Shown piece after piece: positions 37,801-49,533 of a stretch of 61,882 nucleotides of DNA (its first letter is position 1; every line of letters begins with the position of its first letter). The position numbers and the translations under genes were made by a program. This DNA comes from Parachlorella kessleri (lineage: Eukaryota > Chlorophyta > Trebouxiophyceae > Chlorellales > Chlorellaceae): positions 1 through 61,882 of the forward strand of contig BBXU01002250.1 of assembly GCA_001598975.1 (NCBI GenBank), read 5' to 3'. The notes below the pieces were generated by a model, which was given only the letters and a program-made list of their open reading frames with translations, did no database searches and was not told the DNA's origin.

Positions 37801-40754
37801 AAACCCCCATCCTGCCCGGTGAAGCGTCGGCTCACCGCAGCTCCAACATCCCATTGATGATCTCGTGGAAGAGTCCGTCGCCGCCAATGGCGACCACCCC
37901 ATCCAGCCCTTCTAGCTGCGAGAGCGGCAAGTCGGTGATGATGACACGGGCATGACCCTGCCGCTGAGTCTCCATCACTGTCATCTTGATGCCTGCATCA
38001 ACAGAAGTCTGGCTACTCTTTGCTGCCTACTCAGCAGGAAATGAAGTTTGTGACCCATGCCTGCTCTCAGATTCTACACCAATGGTCGGCTGCATGTAAA
38101 AAACGACCCAAGAGGTTGCTGGCTGTCTGCGAGGTCATGCTCAGCATACAGGCAAACCCTTTTGCACTCTCTATGACACAGGTTCCCACCACTGCTTAGG
38201 TGCTTCCACGAGCAAAACATGACTTGGCTGCACCATTTGGTGATGGCTGGTCACATGCCATGCAACTTGGTCCCCACAATCGTAGCCTTAACGCCTGCCC
38301 AGCACTGTGGTGGGATATTAACAGTTATTCTCAACAGCACTCCAACTAGCGGTCCCTCCTAAACTAATCGGGCGTAGCAGCTGCACTTCCTTTCCTCCAA
38401 GCTCTAAGCCCCTGACAAGACAATAGGCGCACTATTACACTGCCCTCTAGCTGCCCTCAATGCCCGTTCCCACGACAATCAACCCGCCGTGTGGTAAACT
38501 TTCCAGCTCGTCTGCCTTGCTACAAATGTGTGCACAACTAACCTATAGAATGCCTTCGCACACACCAACAAAACCCATCACCCATGCACACCCCAGGTGA
38601 CCACCCCACCCCACAAGCTTTCCTCCGCCAGACCGCGTCTCTGACCATTTCATTGGCATGCCCGCCTGGAAAAGCAGGACTCTTCACTACCTTTATGCCC
38701 TAATCCCACTTGCCTGCTTTGCCAAAAACAGGCTGCACCACAGACTGGTACAATGCCCGTGCCTGCTTGGCGCCGCCATAAGGATTCACAATGACCAGCA
38801 AATGCCGCGGCCGCCGCGGCTGCTGCGCCACCGCTGCGTTGATTGTTTGCGACCACTGCAGCACCAGCTCCTGCAAAAAGCTTGCACGTCAGCATGTGAA
38901 TAAAGCAACCCAAAAAGGCAGGTGTTGTCAACAGGTGATGCCGCCTCGCTGCTGCACCAGCGCCTATGGCTGCACACAGGGTAGCACTGGTAATGGGATC
39001 AAGATGCACCTTGGACAGGCGTACTTCTTCAACATATACAATATATATATTAATATATATTATATATATATTTTTTTCAACTATACAATACAGGCAAGCT
39101 GTGGGCCAATCCTATGGGGTGACACGCACCACATATTCCTCACACACTGCGCTTACAAATACCAGCCAGGAAATTGCCTACAAACTCTGCTGTTGGCAAC
39201 AGTTCGACTAAATCAACCAATAGGTACTCCCTGCATGTATGATTGCCTAAGACCTCATTCCTGCCCACCTCCGACGTCGTTTCAAGCACAATCTGCCGCG
39301 GATGCCAGGAGCTGGGGTTGTCCGGCGCCCGCCGAAAGGTGTAGACAGCCAGCCGGAACATCTGCAGCAGCCGCTGGCTGGGTCAGATTTCAACCAACAG
39401 CAGCGTTCAACCAAGTACGCCAGCTGCAGATACCATAGCACAAATACCACTCCCGCCCCAGTGCACCTCGCAGTTTATTCTGTAAATGGTGTCGCCCCGT
39501 CCTCCAAGACCTGGCCTGCCAGAGTTCGGGCCACAGCGCCAAGCTTGCCGGTGGTTCCCAACATGCACCTGCACGGCTCGACACCTACCACCAACCCCAA
39601 AAGCCCCGATGGCTGCCATGATTGCTGACCTTGGTTGGCCGCTGGACCCAAACCATCCCTCGCCGTGGCAGCAACACTTCGGCAGCTAAGATCTCCTCGA
39701 AAGGCACTGCAGAAACAGCGGACCATAGGAACAACACTGAGCATTCTCAAGACGCCTCCAAGCACCCAAATTCATCTGCAAGCTGCACAGACCCCAAGCT
39801 AATGCATGTCCACCCACAAAAGTGTAGACATGAAGCATTCTTCACACCATGTTGCGAGGTCCAATAGTCCCAACCTTTTACGTGCCAGACCAGCAAACCA
39901 CCAGCGAATTGTCAATATGTTGTATGCAGGTAGTCCTACACTTCACCACTTAGACAATACAGCTGGGACACTTTGCCCACCCCACGTCCTTTCCGGCAAC
40001 AGAAAGCCCCAGCGCCAGCCTCCCTGGCAACCAGTACAGTAGCTCCCACCCACCACTTTCTGAGCGCACGCCCGGCACGCAGCAGCGAGTGATGTCATAT
40101 GACCAGCGTAGTCCCGACGGCCCAAGGCTTGCCAGCGCCCTGTGTCCGTCAACCGCCATAGCCACCTCCATGCTAGGACCCAGTTCTAGGGAGCTACTGG
40201 GGGAGGACCCATTGTAGACCAGCTGCGTAGGGGCCTGGGTAGTGCTGTCGGGCAGGGCACCAGGCAAGGCTGGTGTGAGGCCTGTGCCTGCCGCCAGGCT
40301 GCTGCTGATGCCAACGCTTGCGCCGCTGCTGCTGCGCCGCATGACGGGCGGCGGCGAGGGCGAGGAGCACCTGCAAGGCGACATGCGCCAGGGCAGCCAT
40401 GCACAGCCCATCAGTGCTAGGCTGTCGAGGTGCGGTAGGCGGGGGGCTAGCGGGCACAAAACAGCTGGGGCAACTTCGACCAGACAAAGGCAGGAGCCCT
40501 CCCTGTGCTGAAACTGCCTCCGTGGAGCTTGCTGGCACACGCACAGTCACTTACTCGCTATACAGGCGTTGGCTGCTGGACGAGTTCTTGCTCCCTCGTC
40601 GCACTATCACCTTCCCAGGGCTGGGTTTGCTGCTAGATACGGCTGCAGTTGCTTCTGCCTCAGAACTCTCCCGGCCGGGGCCTCCTTGTGGTAGTTCGGA
40701 GGGAGCAAAGTTGTCCATGAGGGGGACGACGGAGTTCTGCTTTTTGTGATGCAT
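34877..40754 (-). CDS. CERK: Ceramide kinase (diacylglycerol kinase catalytic family)
   Basis: Twelve phase-consistent exons encode 598 residues: 40555-40754, 40050-40370, 39269-39377, 38714-38870, 37836-37992, 37399-37611, 36949-37021, 36603-36724, 36171-36239, 35914-36009, 35341-35506, 34877-34990. The enzyme phosphorylates ceramide with ATP, at membranes. The kinase domain begins HLLVIVNPYGGAKQARALY (about 233), has GVVAIGGDGLFHEIINGM (GGDG about 299-302) and VGHIPAGSTDAVAYSLNG. The ceramide-kinase part follows: YGFMGDLMEESERYRWLGPK, YGHLCDGVVHLVLVRRCSR, and a final SRWNVDGELL and VEVFARGVER. This C-terminal order separates it from sphingosine and diacylglycerol kinases. The N-terminal third is Ser/Pro-rich with RRGSKNSSSSQ. 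The intron after 38714 has a GC donor. The exon 2/3 junction (40050, 39377) is the least certain. An in-frame ATG at 40940 would lengthen the N terminus. Confidence 0.87.
39032..39077. repeat. AT microsatellite in a CERK intron
   Basis: Imperfect (AT)n tract followed by a T run, within the intron between 38871 and 39268. Confidence 0.9.
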
Positions 40755-41344
40755 TGTAGATCTAAGGCGCACAGAAGCGTGCACAGTTACTGCAGGGGAG
40801 GGGGGAGGGACCTTGGGATTTGAGAACCACGGGCCTGCGGCCCAGGCTTCTTGAGGAGCACAACTCCAATGAAACTCAATTGAAGCCTTCAATGTAACGA
40901 ACTTAGGGTGCGCTGAACTGAGTTTGTACACCAATGCCATGTGTCATCCTCAGCACTCAGCAGGCGTGAGATGATGAACAAACCGCGTGCGTCAGCTCTG
41001 ACAAGTAGGCCGTGTTTGCTGTTCCTACATCCTTCCCCAAAGGTGGACATATGCACGGCGATCGCTGAATATCATGCTGTCCCTCAGCTAGACACACAAA
41101 GCTGACCTTGGCTCTATTTCTTGTTGCCTCCGGCTTCCCCTGCTCCTGGTTGTGTCTCGGACTGCTATGGAAGGCCTAATAAGGAACCCCTTTCGGCGGC
41201 ACACCCGGGATCCCAGCCTTGGTGAGCCAAGCTGGCCAGGGCTTGCTAATCTTTGTGGACCAGTTGTATAACCCAGGAGCCCCACTATTGCAGGCTTGCG
41301 AGTTTGGCACTGTGCTGTTGGTCCACAGTTAACAAAGCTCTCCC
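40755..41344. promoter_or_regulatory. Divergent region CERK / WASP-SCAR-like gene
   Basis: About 590 bases between the modelled starts. It should carry both promoters, and could hold an unseen first exon of the + strand gene. No element was recognised. Confidence 0.4.
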
Positions 41345-44307
41345 ATGTGCTGCTTTGCAGACTGTGCACCCCTGGGGAGGTCGGTGGCGGTGTTGCCAGC
41401 TGTGCCAGTGGCACAGAGTCCTGCACCCGCTGAGGGGCAGGTGTATTCCACTTCAATCCAGTTCCAAAATGGCGCGCAGCCGGGTGTTGGCGCGGACCTG
41501 CCTGCCACTGACACTTGGGCCAAAGTCCAAGGTGCGCTCATGCTGTCGCAGATATATGAATGTTGCCTGGGTAATGCAGCTACCCTCGCACAGGCTCATT
41601 TATGGTTTCTAATGCAGCTAGGCTTCTGCATGTGAGGGAGTTGTTTAATCTGCCTCTTCAACTCCGCTGGCAACCACTCCATTTCCTGCCTGCAGGCTCT
41701 GCCTGGCACCGTCCCAAGCACCGCCCCAGCGAGTCATGGTATCAAATACCGGTGGGCTTTGGGGGGCCTCCCAGCCTGAACATGGTGGGGACGCACCACC
41801 CAGCGCCACCCGGGGCAGCAGCCCCATTATCTGCAGCCAGCAAAGCAGCGTCCTCTCCAGTGAGGGGCTCCCCCGTGTTGCAGGCCTCCCCAGCACCAAC
41901 CTCTGCACATTCGCCAACTCAGCAGCCGAGGAGCATGCCACCAAGCCACCCTAGTGCCGCGGCACCACCTGCACCCACCCCGCCGGCTGCTCGGCAGGGA
42001 CCATTGGCGGCAGCAGCCGCTGCCGCGTCTGCGGCCGCCCTGCGGCCGGTAGCAGCCGCTCAGCCGTCTAAGCAGCCGCAACGCCCTACCATTATGGTGC
42101 CTCCTGGGGAGGTGGTGTGGCATGCAAACCCGGCTGCCTCTCCCAGCCTGCTGCACAGCATCCCTGAGGGTGGGGAGGCAGCACAGCAGCGGAGGTCAGC
42201 AGTGGCACCACAGCCTTCTCAAGCAGCAGAGCCCCCTTTGAATGCCTATGCTTACCAGCAGCAGCTGCTGCTGCAACAGCAGAAGCTGGGCAAGCTGCCG
42301 CCGCCGCCACGCTTCCTACGGCGCAGCTCGCTGGGTCCTGGCGGCCCCGAAGCGCCGGCGGCGACTGGCCGCACTGCCACCTCCGGTGCTGCGGGCGAGG
42401 CCGGGTCTGGGGCCAGCTTCAGGGAGGCAGCAGCGATGGCACCTGCTGCACCCACGGAGGTGGAGGGCCCGACAGCGATGCCCAGACAGCAGCGTAGTCC
42501 AGGCCAGGGGTCGCAGCTGAAGTTCCAATCTAATCTGTCGGGGGATGGCTTCGAGAATGAGCATGTCCCGCAGCAGCGGCAGCAGGAGCGCGTCAGCAGT
42601 AGAGTCAACAGTAGAGACCCTGTGCAGGGCTGGCAGCAGCAGGAAGCCAGGCAACCGGAGTCTGTATCTGTGTGTCGTTCACAGCAAGCTGCCTCCCATG
42701 GAACTGGCGCTGCGGAGCAGTCGACTATAAGGCCGCCTGCCGCGCCCCGCGCCGTAGAACAAGCTGCAGGCGCGAGGCATGGCGGGGCCTCTGCGCGCCA
42801 GGATGACTTGTCCATGCAACAGCAACACATGGCAGCAGCCTCGGCAGGCTTCAGCTCAGCCGTAGCAGCCCCTGATCCCGCCTCCCCTCTGCCCCCTGTT
42901 TACCACAGGGCACGCATGCCACCGCCATTCTGGGGCAGTCCCCCCTCCCCAGCCGCAGAGCCAAAGCTGCGGGGAGGGTCAGCTGCCGCCGCAGCAGGAG
43001 GCGCCTCCCAGGCAGCGGCAGCGCCGCCGCCCCCACCACCCCCTGCTCGCCAGGCAAGCCGTGCCCCCAGCCTGCATCCCGCGGCAGGGGTAGGAGCCGT
43101 GCACAATGTGGAGGTGGCAGGGCAGCGGAGGCCCGGGTTGCCGGTGCCACCACTGCCTCCGCCCCCGCCGCCCGCTTTCTGTCATGCTATACAACCTCCA
43201 GGTACACAAGCAGCCGCAGAAGCGGTGTCAGGACGGCGGGCAGGTCCGGCGGCGTCGCCACCACCACCACCGCCGCCACCACCTGGCGGCAGGCGCACTG
43301 GCAACAGCAGCAGCTGTAACCCCTTACAGCAGCCGCGGCCGGCTGCAGCGCCCGGACCCACAGCAAGTCCGCTACAGGGGCCTAGCAAGCACAATCAGCA
43401 GCAGCAGAAGCAGCGGGCGCCGCCGGAGCAGCAGGCGACCCCTGCACCCCCGGCCTCCCCTCTCTCGCTGATCAAGCCAGAGCAGCTATTGGCGGCGGCA
43501 GGCAGGCTGCGCAAGCCCACAGACCAGCCAGCCGGGAACACACCCAAGCAGGGAGCCCCCACTCACCAGCCCCGCCCGGCAGCCGGCCATGGGCAGGGCG
43601 GTCAGTTCAGGGCTGATGCAGCAGCGGGGGCAGCAGTGGCGGGGGGGACGGCGGCGGCAGCAGGTGGCGGGCGAGGAGGAGGCGGAGGGGCCCCTGCTGG
43701 TGGTGGCGTTGATACCAGGGAGCAGCTGATGAACGCCATCCGTAACCGCCAGTTCCAGCTGCGCAAGGTGGATGCTGATGTGGCATCAGCAGCAGGTGGG
43801 TCGTGAAAGGCTGCGAACCTGGCTTCGTATGACAGCAGGGAAGAGGTAGGCTTGCGTTTCGAATCTCTTCATGGGCTTGGAGTGTTGTTATTTTTCAGGG
43901 AAATGCAAAGAGTCAGTGAGAAGTGAGCTGGACTTGGGAGTGCCATTAGTGCGTTTTGGGCAGTTGGGTTGCTCTCTGTTGGTCTACGAAGTTGGGTCTG
44001 CTCCATGGGTGAACGGCTTTAGACCTGACAGGATGAGGGAAAAATAGCAAAGCCTCCATATTGAAGTTTGTTTGCCCGTCGAGGTTGGCTCGCAGCCTAT
44101 GTGGTACATATCTTGTCCGGCGCAGTCACCCTACTGTCTAACAGTTAAGAGGTGATGATGCTTGCAGGCAAGGCAGGCGCAGCACGTGGGGCCACCATTG
44201 GACGCAGCCAGCCTGCCATGGCGGAGCTGATGCGCAAGGTAGCGGAGCGGAGAGCGGTGGTGGAGGGCGGGGCCGGCAGCGAGTCAGAGGATGAGAACTG
44301 GGACTGA
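41345..44307 (+). CDS. WH2 and acidic-domain protein of WASP/SCAR type (actin nucleation-promoting)
   Basis: Exons 41345-41531, 41696-43795, 44168-44307 keep frame and give up to 808 residues. The C terminus is a WCA module: a WH2 actin-binding motif (REQLMNAIRNRQFQLRKV, about 736-753), a connector helix (MAELMRKVAERRAVV) and an acidic end with tryptophan (ESEDENWD*). WCA modules bind G-actin and activate the Arp2/3 complex. Before it lie about 650 residues rich in Pro, Gln, Ala and Ser, with polyproline runs (PPPPPPP, PPPPPPPPP), likely profilin or SH3 ligands. The family's N-terminal regulatory domain (SCAR homology domain or WH1) is not visible: the first exon (VYSTSIQFQNG, DTWAKVQ) matches neither. 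Either a first exon is missed or the N terminus has diverged. The start ATG at 41345 is therefore tentative; the end is firm. Confidence 0.72.
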
Positions 44308-44436
44308 GATGGGATGATGCGGGGCCATGGCGCGCATGAGGATGTCAGCTCAGAGTAGGATGGAGGTTGCGGGCTGGAACGGCGCCTTGCTGGCTTGAGG
44401 TATGGTTACTTGTGGTGTGTTTGGAGGGTGACAACC

Positions 44437-44441
44437 TGTAA
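44437..44441 (+). terminator. TGTAA polyadenylation signal, WASP/SCAR-like gene
   Basis: TGTAA 130 bases after the stop codon at 44305-44307. Confidence 0.5.
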
Positions 44442-44863
44442 TCATAGGTGTTGGGTGCAAGGTCTGCTCAGGCCGCTCGCTGGGCTGTGAGAGCCATGAT
44501 GTGTATAACCTCAGTATATGATGATTGTGGTTGTTTTGAGGCTTCGTCTTAGAAAGCTGCTTGTCTACTGCTCAACTTGGTGATTTATTACACGGAGAGA
44601 CGGGCATTTGCTCTGCACTGCTGGTAACAGGCGAAAGGCACTTGCTCACTTGCTTACTTTGAAGATATAAGGTTGAGGCCGCTCATTTAGAGGCAAGGGC
44701 AATGTGCTCTGACATGAGCACGACTGGCAATCCTCGGGATATTCTCGTCCAGCAGGGCTTCTGCCATGCCTGTCTAGCTCCGGAGTGTCATGGGCATGCC
44801 TCACTTGTGGGCAGGCCTCATGGAGGGTGTCCCCTCTTCAGCCAACACATTTGCTGATCCTCC

Positions 44864-44868
44864 TTACA
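44864..44868 (-). terminator. TGTAA polyadenylation signal, GT61-like gene
   Basis: TTACA on + reads TGTAA on -, about 105 bases after the glycosyltransferase stop. Confidence 0.5.
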
Positions 44869-44971
44869 AGGAGCTTACTCTGGTTGGTGGCAACACAGGC
44901 GTTTCATGCATGTCGAAAGCGCATCAGGCCATGTCCCACCATGCATCCCTCATATCCAAGTGGTCACCACC

Positions 44972-47900
44972 TTATAGCAAGTACGCTGGTGGCGGCCTCT
45001 CCAGCGAGCTAATGTTGGTTGCCGTGGCCTCCCAAAACTGCCGGCCCTGCCCCACCGCCCGCCTGTAGGCCCCCACATCCCCCCAAGCCCCCGCCACCTC
45101 CTGCAATATCCGCGCTATGCCCGCCCACGGCACCCGCACGTTGCGGTCACGCTGCAGCTTCCAGGGCCCCTGGTGGCCCTGGTACAGCCACGGCATGGAG
45201 GCCATCTGCAGCTCCAGAGCGCCTGGGGAGTAGGCGGCCGGGTCCTGCAGATGAAAGGGGGGGCAATCAGGGAGCTTGTCTGCTGAGAGTTGGAGCCCGC
45301 TAAAGTCTATAGCCATTTAGTGCAGGCCGCCATTGCCACTTGGCGTGGAGTCCCAGGGAGGTCAGCTGGGGTGGCCAACTCAGACACCAAGGCGTGCTAA
45401 CTGCAGCTTGGGCAGTATTGAATCCCTAATAAATCTGCCAGTTCCAAACTAGTGCCCCCCCGCCACTAGCCCCACCTCCATGCCACCGCAGCCTCAACCC
45501 AGGTCTGAGCTACACCACATGAATGCACGGATCCGCGCACACAAGTCCTGCATGGCTAGCTGCCCTCTCTCTCTGACCTTCACAAGCAGCCCCCACCACT
45601 GCAGCTGTGCCTCCGGGTCCTGCTCCAGCCACCGCCGGTGCACGTCCCACAGCCAGGCGGGCGGATACACCTCCACCACTGCAGCGGCACGCAGGGGAGA
45701 CCAGCCTAGCGTGGTTGTGCAGGAGCCAAGCAAGGCACTCGTGTTGGAACTGGCTTGAGCAGCACATCACTAGCAGATAGCCAGGGGGGCGCAGGCGGCC
45801 CTGGATGTCACAAGGCACAATTTGGTACTTGCCAGCCTGCGCACCTGAGCTGCCTGGGCGCATGAACCAGCTGTTGGCGATGCTGGCCCCATGGATGCCT
45901 ATCAGCACATCCGCCCCCTGGGCCACTGCAAGACTCGCAAGCAAGCTTGTGTCGGCTTGGGGTCAAACATTTAACCACTGGTCCAGAGCAGCAGTTGGCG
46001 CAGGCCACCCAGCTGCAGGTAGGCAGGACTGATGACGGCAGGAGGAGCTGTAAACGTGCAAGACCCTCTCCCTTCCCTCCTGCAACCCCCCCGCCAGCCT
46101 CTACCCATCTTCGCACAAACATGATACCTGCCTCACCTGCCATGCTGCTGAGCAGGTCCTTGAACACCCAGCTCCCACATGCAGCTCGGAACACCCTCCC
46201 CGTTGCCGCGTCCCTGTGGCTCCACCGCCGGCATGCAGCCTCCAGCTCCTCAAGGTTGGTAATGCTCCGGATCTTGGCACCATCCCGCCTCGCAAACACC
46301 ACCCGCAGCACCACCACGGGCGCGGCCTTGGCATTGCTGCTATCACTGCCGGCTTGCCGGCCGAATGAATTCTCAGGCTGGGCACCAGAAGGGTCCAGGG
46401 GTGGGTGGAATGTGAGTGCCGGCTTGGGCAGGGTGGGTAGGTAGTGCCTCATGATGTGCTGGGCAGCCTGCCAGGAGTTGGTGGCGTGGTCCTCCGCGTC
46501 GCCGGCACACACCAGCATGTCCCTGAAGCAGCGGCCGCACCTGCTGCCCCTGGAGCTGAACCTGCACAGCAGGCAAAGCATGACACAGCATGAGGCGGGC
46601 ACCAAGGTGTGCATTGCGCATAGTCGCATGACCGGAGCAGCAGACACGACGCGGATTAACATGTGGCAGCAACCGCAGTACAGCTACCTTTGGCGCTGGT
46701 GGGGCACCACCGCCAGGGAGTGGACAAGGGCGGGCCAGCCAGCCAGCATCAACACAGAAGCCGGCAGTGCTCAGCACCCCTGCATTCCATGGCGAAGGGC
46801 CAGGTAGCCGGCATGACGCAGAAGCTAGCAAGGCTCAGCACCCTTTGTGCCCCAAGGTAGGGTGCACCCTCACTCTGCAAAGCTGAGGACGGGGTGTGGT
46901 GTGACCGGCGCCGCCAGGCCATGCCAGTGCTGCTTCACCGCTAGGCCATGGGGTGTGTAGAGCACCAGCCTAACCATGTCAGCCCAGCTGGCATTGCTCT
47001 TGACCAGGTGGGTGTACAGCCAGCCCACGCTGTTGTGAAGTGTGTGGCCTGCGGGTTGCAAGGGCGGCAGGGATGGGCACATGCTTGCACCACTCTGCTG
47101 CCACAGACACATAGCGGCAGCGGTGGGGGCACGACAGCTACCAAGGGCAGGGGAGATGCAGCCAAGTTATGGTGCAAGACGGATGCCACCATCGGGGTCA
47201 ATCGCAACCATGGGACAGACTACATACTGGGGCAAGCCAGCAAGTCAGACAAAGGAGAAGCGATGGTGCAGTACAGCAGAGACCTCCGCCAGTGAGCCCA
47301 CCCCCTAGGAACCCGCTGCTGCCAGGGTGGCTACACCCACCAAAGCTCTCCTGCCATGTTGGGTAGAACAGCAGGGGGACGGTGTCAGCAGCAAACAGCG
47401 GCTGCTGCAGGTCGGGGGTGGGCTCCAGGGAGCTCACTGGCCTGACAGACAGGGGCGGCAGGTGCAGCTGCTCTGTTCCCTGCAGTGTGGCGTGGACGGT
47501 GTTGGCATGGGTGGCTGGCATGGTGGTGTGGTCAGCACATCAGCTGTGCTCCCATGTGCACTGTCAGTTGGTGCAGCAAATGATCAACTGCTCCTGTTGC
47601 CAGTTGCGCAAGGCGACCATGAGCGGGGTACACGGCAGCACAGCACATCCCACCGGTCGGCTCTAATGCCCCCATGGCAGCACGCCGCCGAGATCGGCAG
47701 GCAGCAGGCGGGCCTTACCAGCGCATCTGGATTTGACTCTGTGCGGAAAGGGAAGTTGTACCTGGCCCAGTCTGCTTGGAAAATTGGCAGGCTCACTGCA
47801 ACAGGAACACATTCAGTTTGTCCTCGTAGCACCTGACAGTGTCCACAATGGTTTGATGCCTAAGGTTCTCCCCTGAGCCAGGCGTGCTCGATACCAAGCA

Positions 47901-48487
47901 GAACTACAGCTCAGGAACACTGCAAAACAAAGCAGTTCAAAGGGCTAACCATTGCCCAAGCAGGGCCCAGCGCACATGTGTGCTGCAATGAGTGATGGGT
48001 ATTGTCTCACCTGGTTCTGCTGCGTCTGGGCGGTACCTGGGGTCATACAGGACCAGGCTTTGCTGGTCGGCACACACATCTTGCAAATGAAGGCACCCGG
48101 GGGGAGGTACCAGCGGCGGGTGGTGGTGGTGCAAGGACAGGCTTCCCTGTTTAGGCGTAGCGCCCTGGCAGCCGCTTTGTGAAGTCACATGTTCCAGCTT
48201 GGGGCCAGCGGTGTGGTGCAGCGTGAATGCCAGCAGCACAATGCCAAGCAGTAGCAGGAACACAGTGGCCACCTGCAGCCGCCCAAGTGGGCTACGGTGA
48301 ACACAACAGAAGTTATTAGACTCTGCAAACCCCCCTCGTACAGCGGTAGCACAGGAAGGAGGCCCTCAAACAACAAGTGAAGGGACAGGCTCTGCAGTTG
48401 GATGGTGTGTCTATGTGAACGACGCACCCTGCCTTGGGTCATGCCTTGGGTGGGCCCCCTCCCGTAAAAGCGCTGCCGGAGCTGCAT
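44972..48487 (-). CDS. GT61-like glycosyltransferase, type II Golgi/ER membrane protein
   Basis: Exons: 48428-48487, 48011-48272, 47719-47795, 47341-47404, 46874-47048, 46137-46561, 45845-45925, 45578-45678, 44972-45244, giving 505 residues. A short basic tail (MQLRQRFYGRGPTQGMTQGR) precedes one signal anchor (VATVFLLLLGIVLLAFTL, about 21-38), the layout of a Golgi type II enzyme. The lumenal part has GT61 (EOGT/xylosyltransferase) signatures: VVFARRDGAKIRSITNLEEL, and GADVLIGIHGASIANSWFM followed by RPGSS-VVEVYP. CxxC-type cysteines (RCGRC) lie near position 218. The acceptor sugar cannot be inferred. One junction is uncertain: a coherent open frame extends exon 4 up to 47514 (THANTVHATLQGTEQL), but joining that longer form breaks phase, so the phase-consistent acceptor at 47404 was used. 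A small exon may be missing there. Confidence 0.72.
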
Positions 48488-49533
48488 ATGCCCAAAGGAG
48501 TGCTAGTGCGCTTATAGTGTCTCCATTATATGTTGAGCTTTGCAAGGCGGCACAGATTGTGCTGGTCTCAAGCTGGCGCCATTTCGATTGCTCCACTGCT
48601 GTCGGCCCTGCCAAGGTTGCTGATGCATGGTGCTTGAGTCGTGCGAAAATGGTGCCAGCCATGCAAAAGAAGTGGGTTTGGGTAACGTCTAAGCTTACGT
48701 ACACCAAGTCCTGGCATGTAACGGTTTCAGCCAAGCTCCTGCGCCAAGGCCATCTGGGCGCCTGCGCCTTGAGCAACTCGAGGCCCCCTATGAAGAAATT
48801 CAAGGCAGGGCAAGCTGCAAGCACAGAGGCAGTAGAACAGCCGTGTAAGCTAGGCGGACAACTGGTAGGGTGGCAGCCAATGCGATCAGAGAGGAGGCAC
48901 ATTGATACTAGGGCTGACAGTTTGTTACTGCCCGCAGGCTGCTAGCAGCGAAGTGCAAGGCCCTCTTCTGATTGGCCATGTTCTTACATACTGTTCTCAA
49001 TACAGTGTAGGCTTGCTCTAGATAGACAGACAAACCAACGTTGGTTGACCAAATTTTGCTTCAATCTACTGGTCAGCTGCAGGCAGGGTTCCTAGGAGCA
49101 ACAGCAGCGGAATGCCATAACATACAAAGGCCAGGTCCAGTTCGTAAAATGTTAGGCAAGCGCTGTGTTGGCCCCCAAGATCCCAGCAAACCGCACATAA
49201 AGATGCAAGTGTTTGGCAGCCGAAAGTACGCTGCACACCCTCGCTCCTTCCCCACCAAAAAATCCAGCCAGCCACACATTTTGCACTTCGTTGCCTGCCA
49301 TCATCAAATCACATACAGTGCACATTCAATGCAGGCAGCAAGCCTCCCCTACATCCTCCTCCCGACAAGCTGCTTCCTGGTGTAGCCAGGCATGGCTCAA
49401 TTCCGGTACAACTGAAGTGCTACAAGTGCTGAGCCTCACACTAAGGCCGTCTATCCAGCCTCGCATGCTCATTGCTAAGTTTTGCCGAGCTCATGGTACA
49501 AGTACATTACTTTCCAAGCAATGACACTTTCTC
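48488..49533. other. Intergenic region upstream of the GT61-like gene
   Basis: About 1 kb with the glycosyltransferase promoter and the 3' end of the folate-biopterin transporter, both on -. A - strand frame of about 160 codons (48411-48902) overlaps the first glycosyltransferase exon in another frame and shows no domain. Confidence 0.5.

Larger units (their letters stand above)
44308..44971. other. Convergent intergenic region
   Basis: The 3' regions of the WASP/SCAR-like gene (+) and the glycosyltransferase gene (-), with a polyadenylation motif for each. No gene seen. Confidence 0.55.

Noticed and set aside
41602..41695. Upstream part of the long open frame of the WASP/SCAR-like gene
   Set aside because: The acceptor at 41695 joins the preceding exon in phase, so this part is better explained as intron.
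48411..48902. 160-codon frame upstream of the GT61-like gene as its N terminus
   Set aside because: It lies in a different frame from the signal anchor. The 20-codon exon starting at 48487 gives a much better basic tail and anchor.
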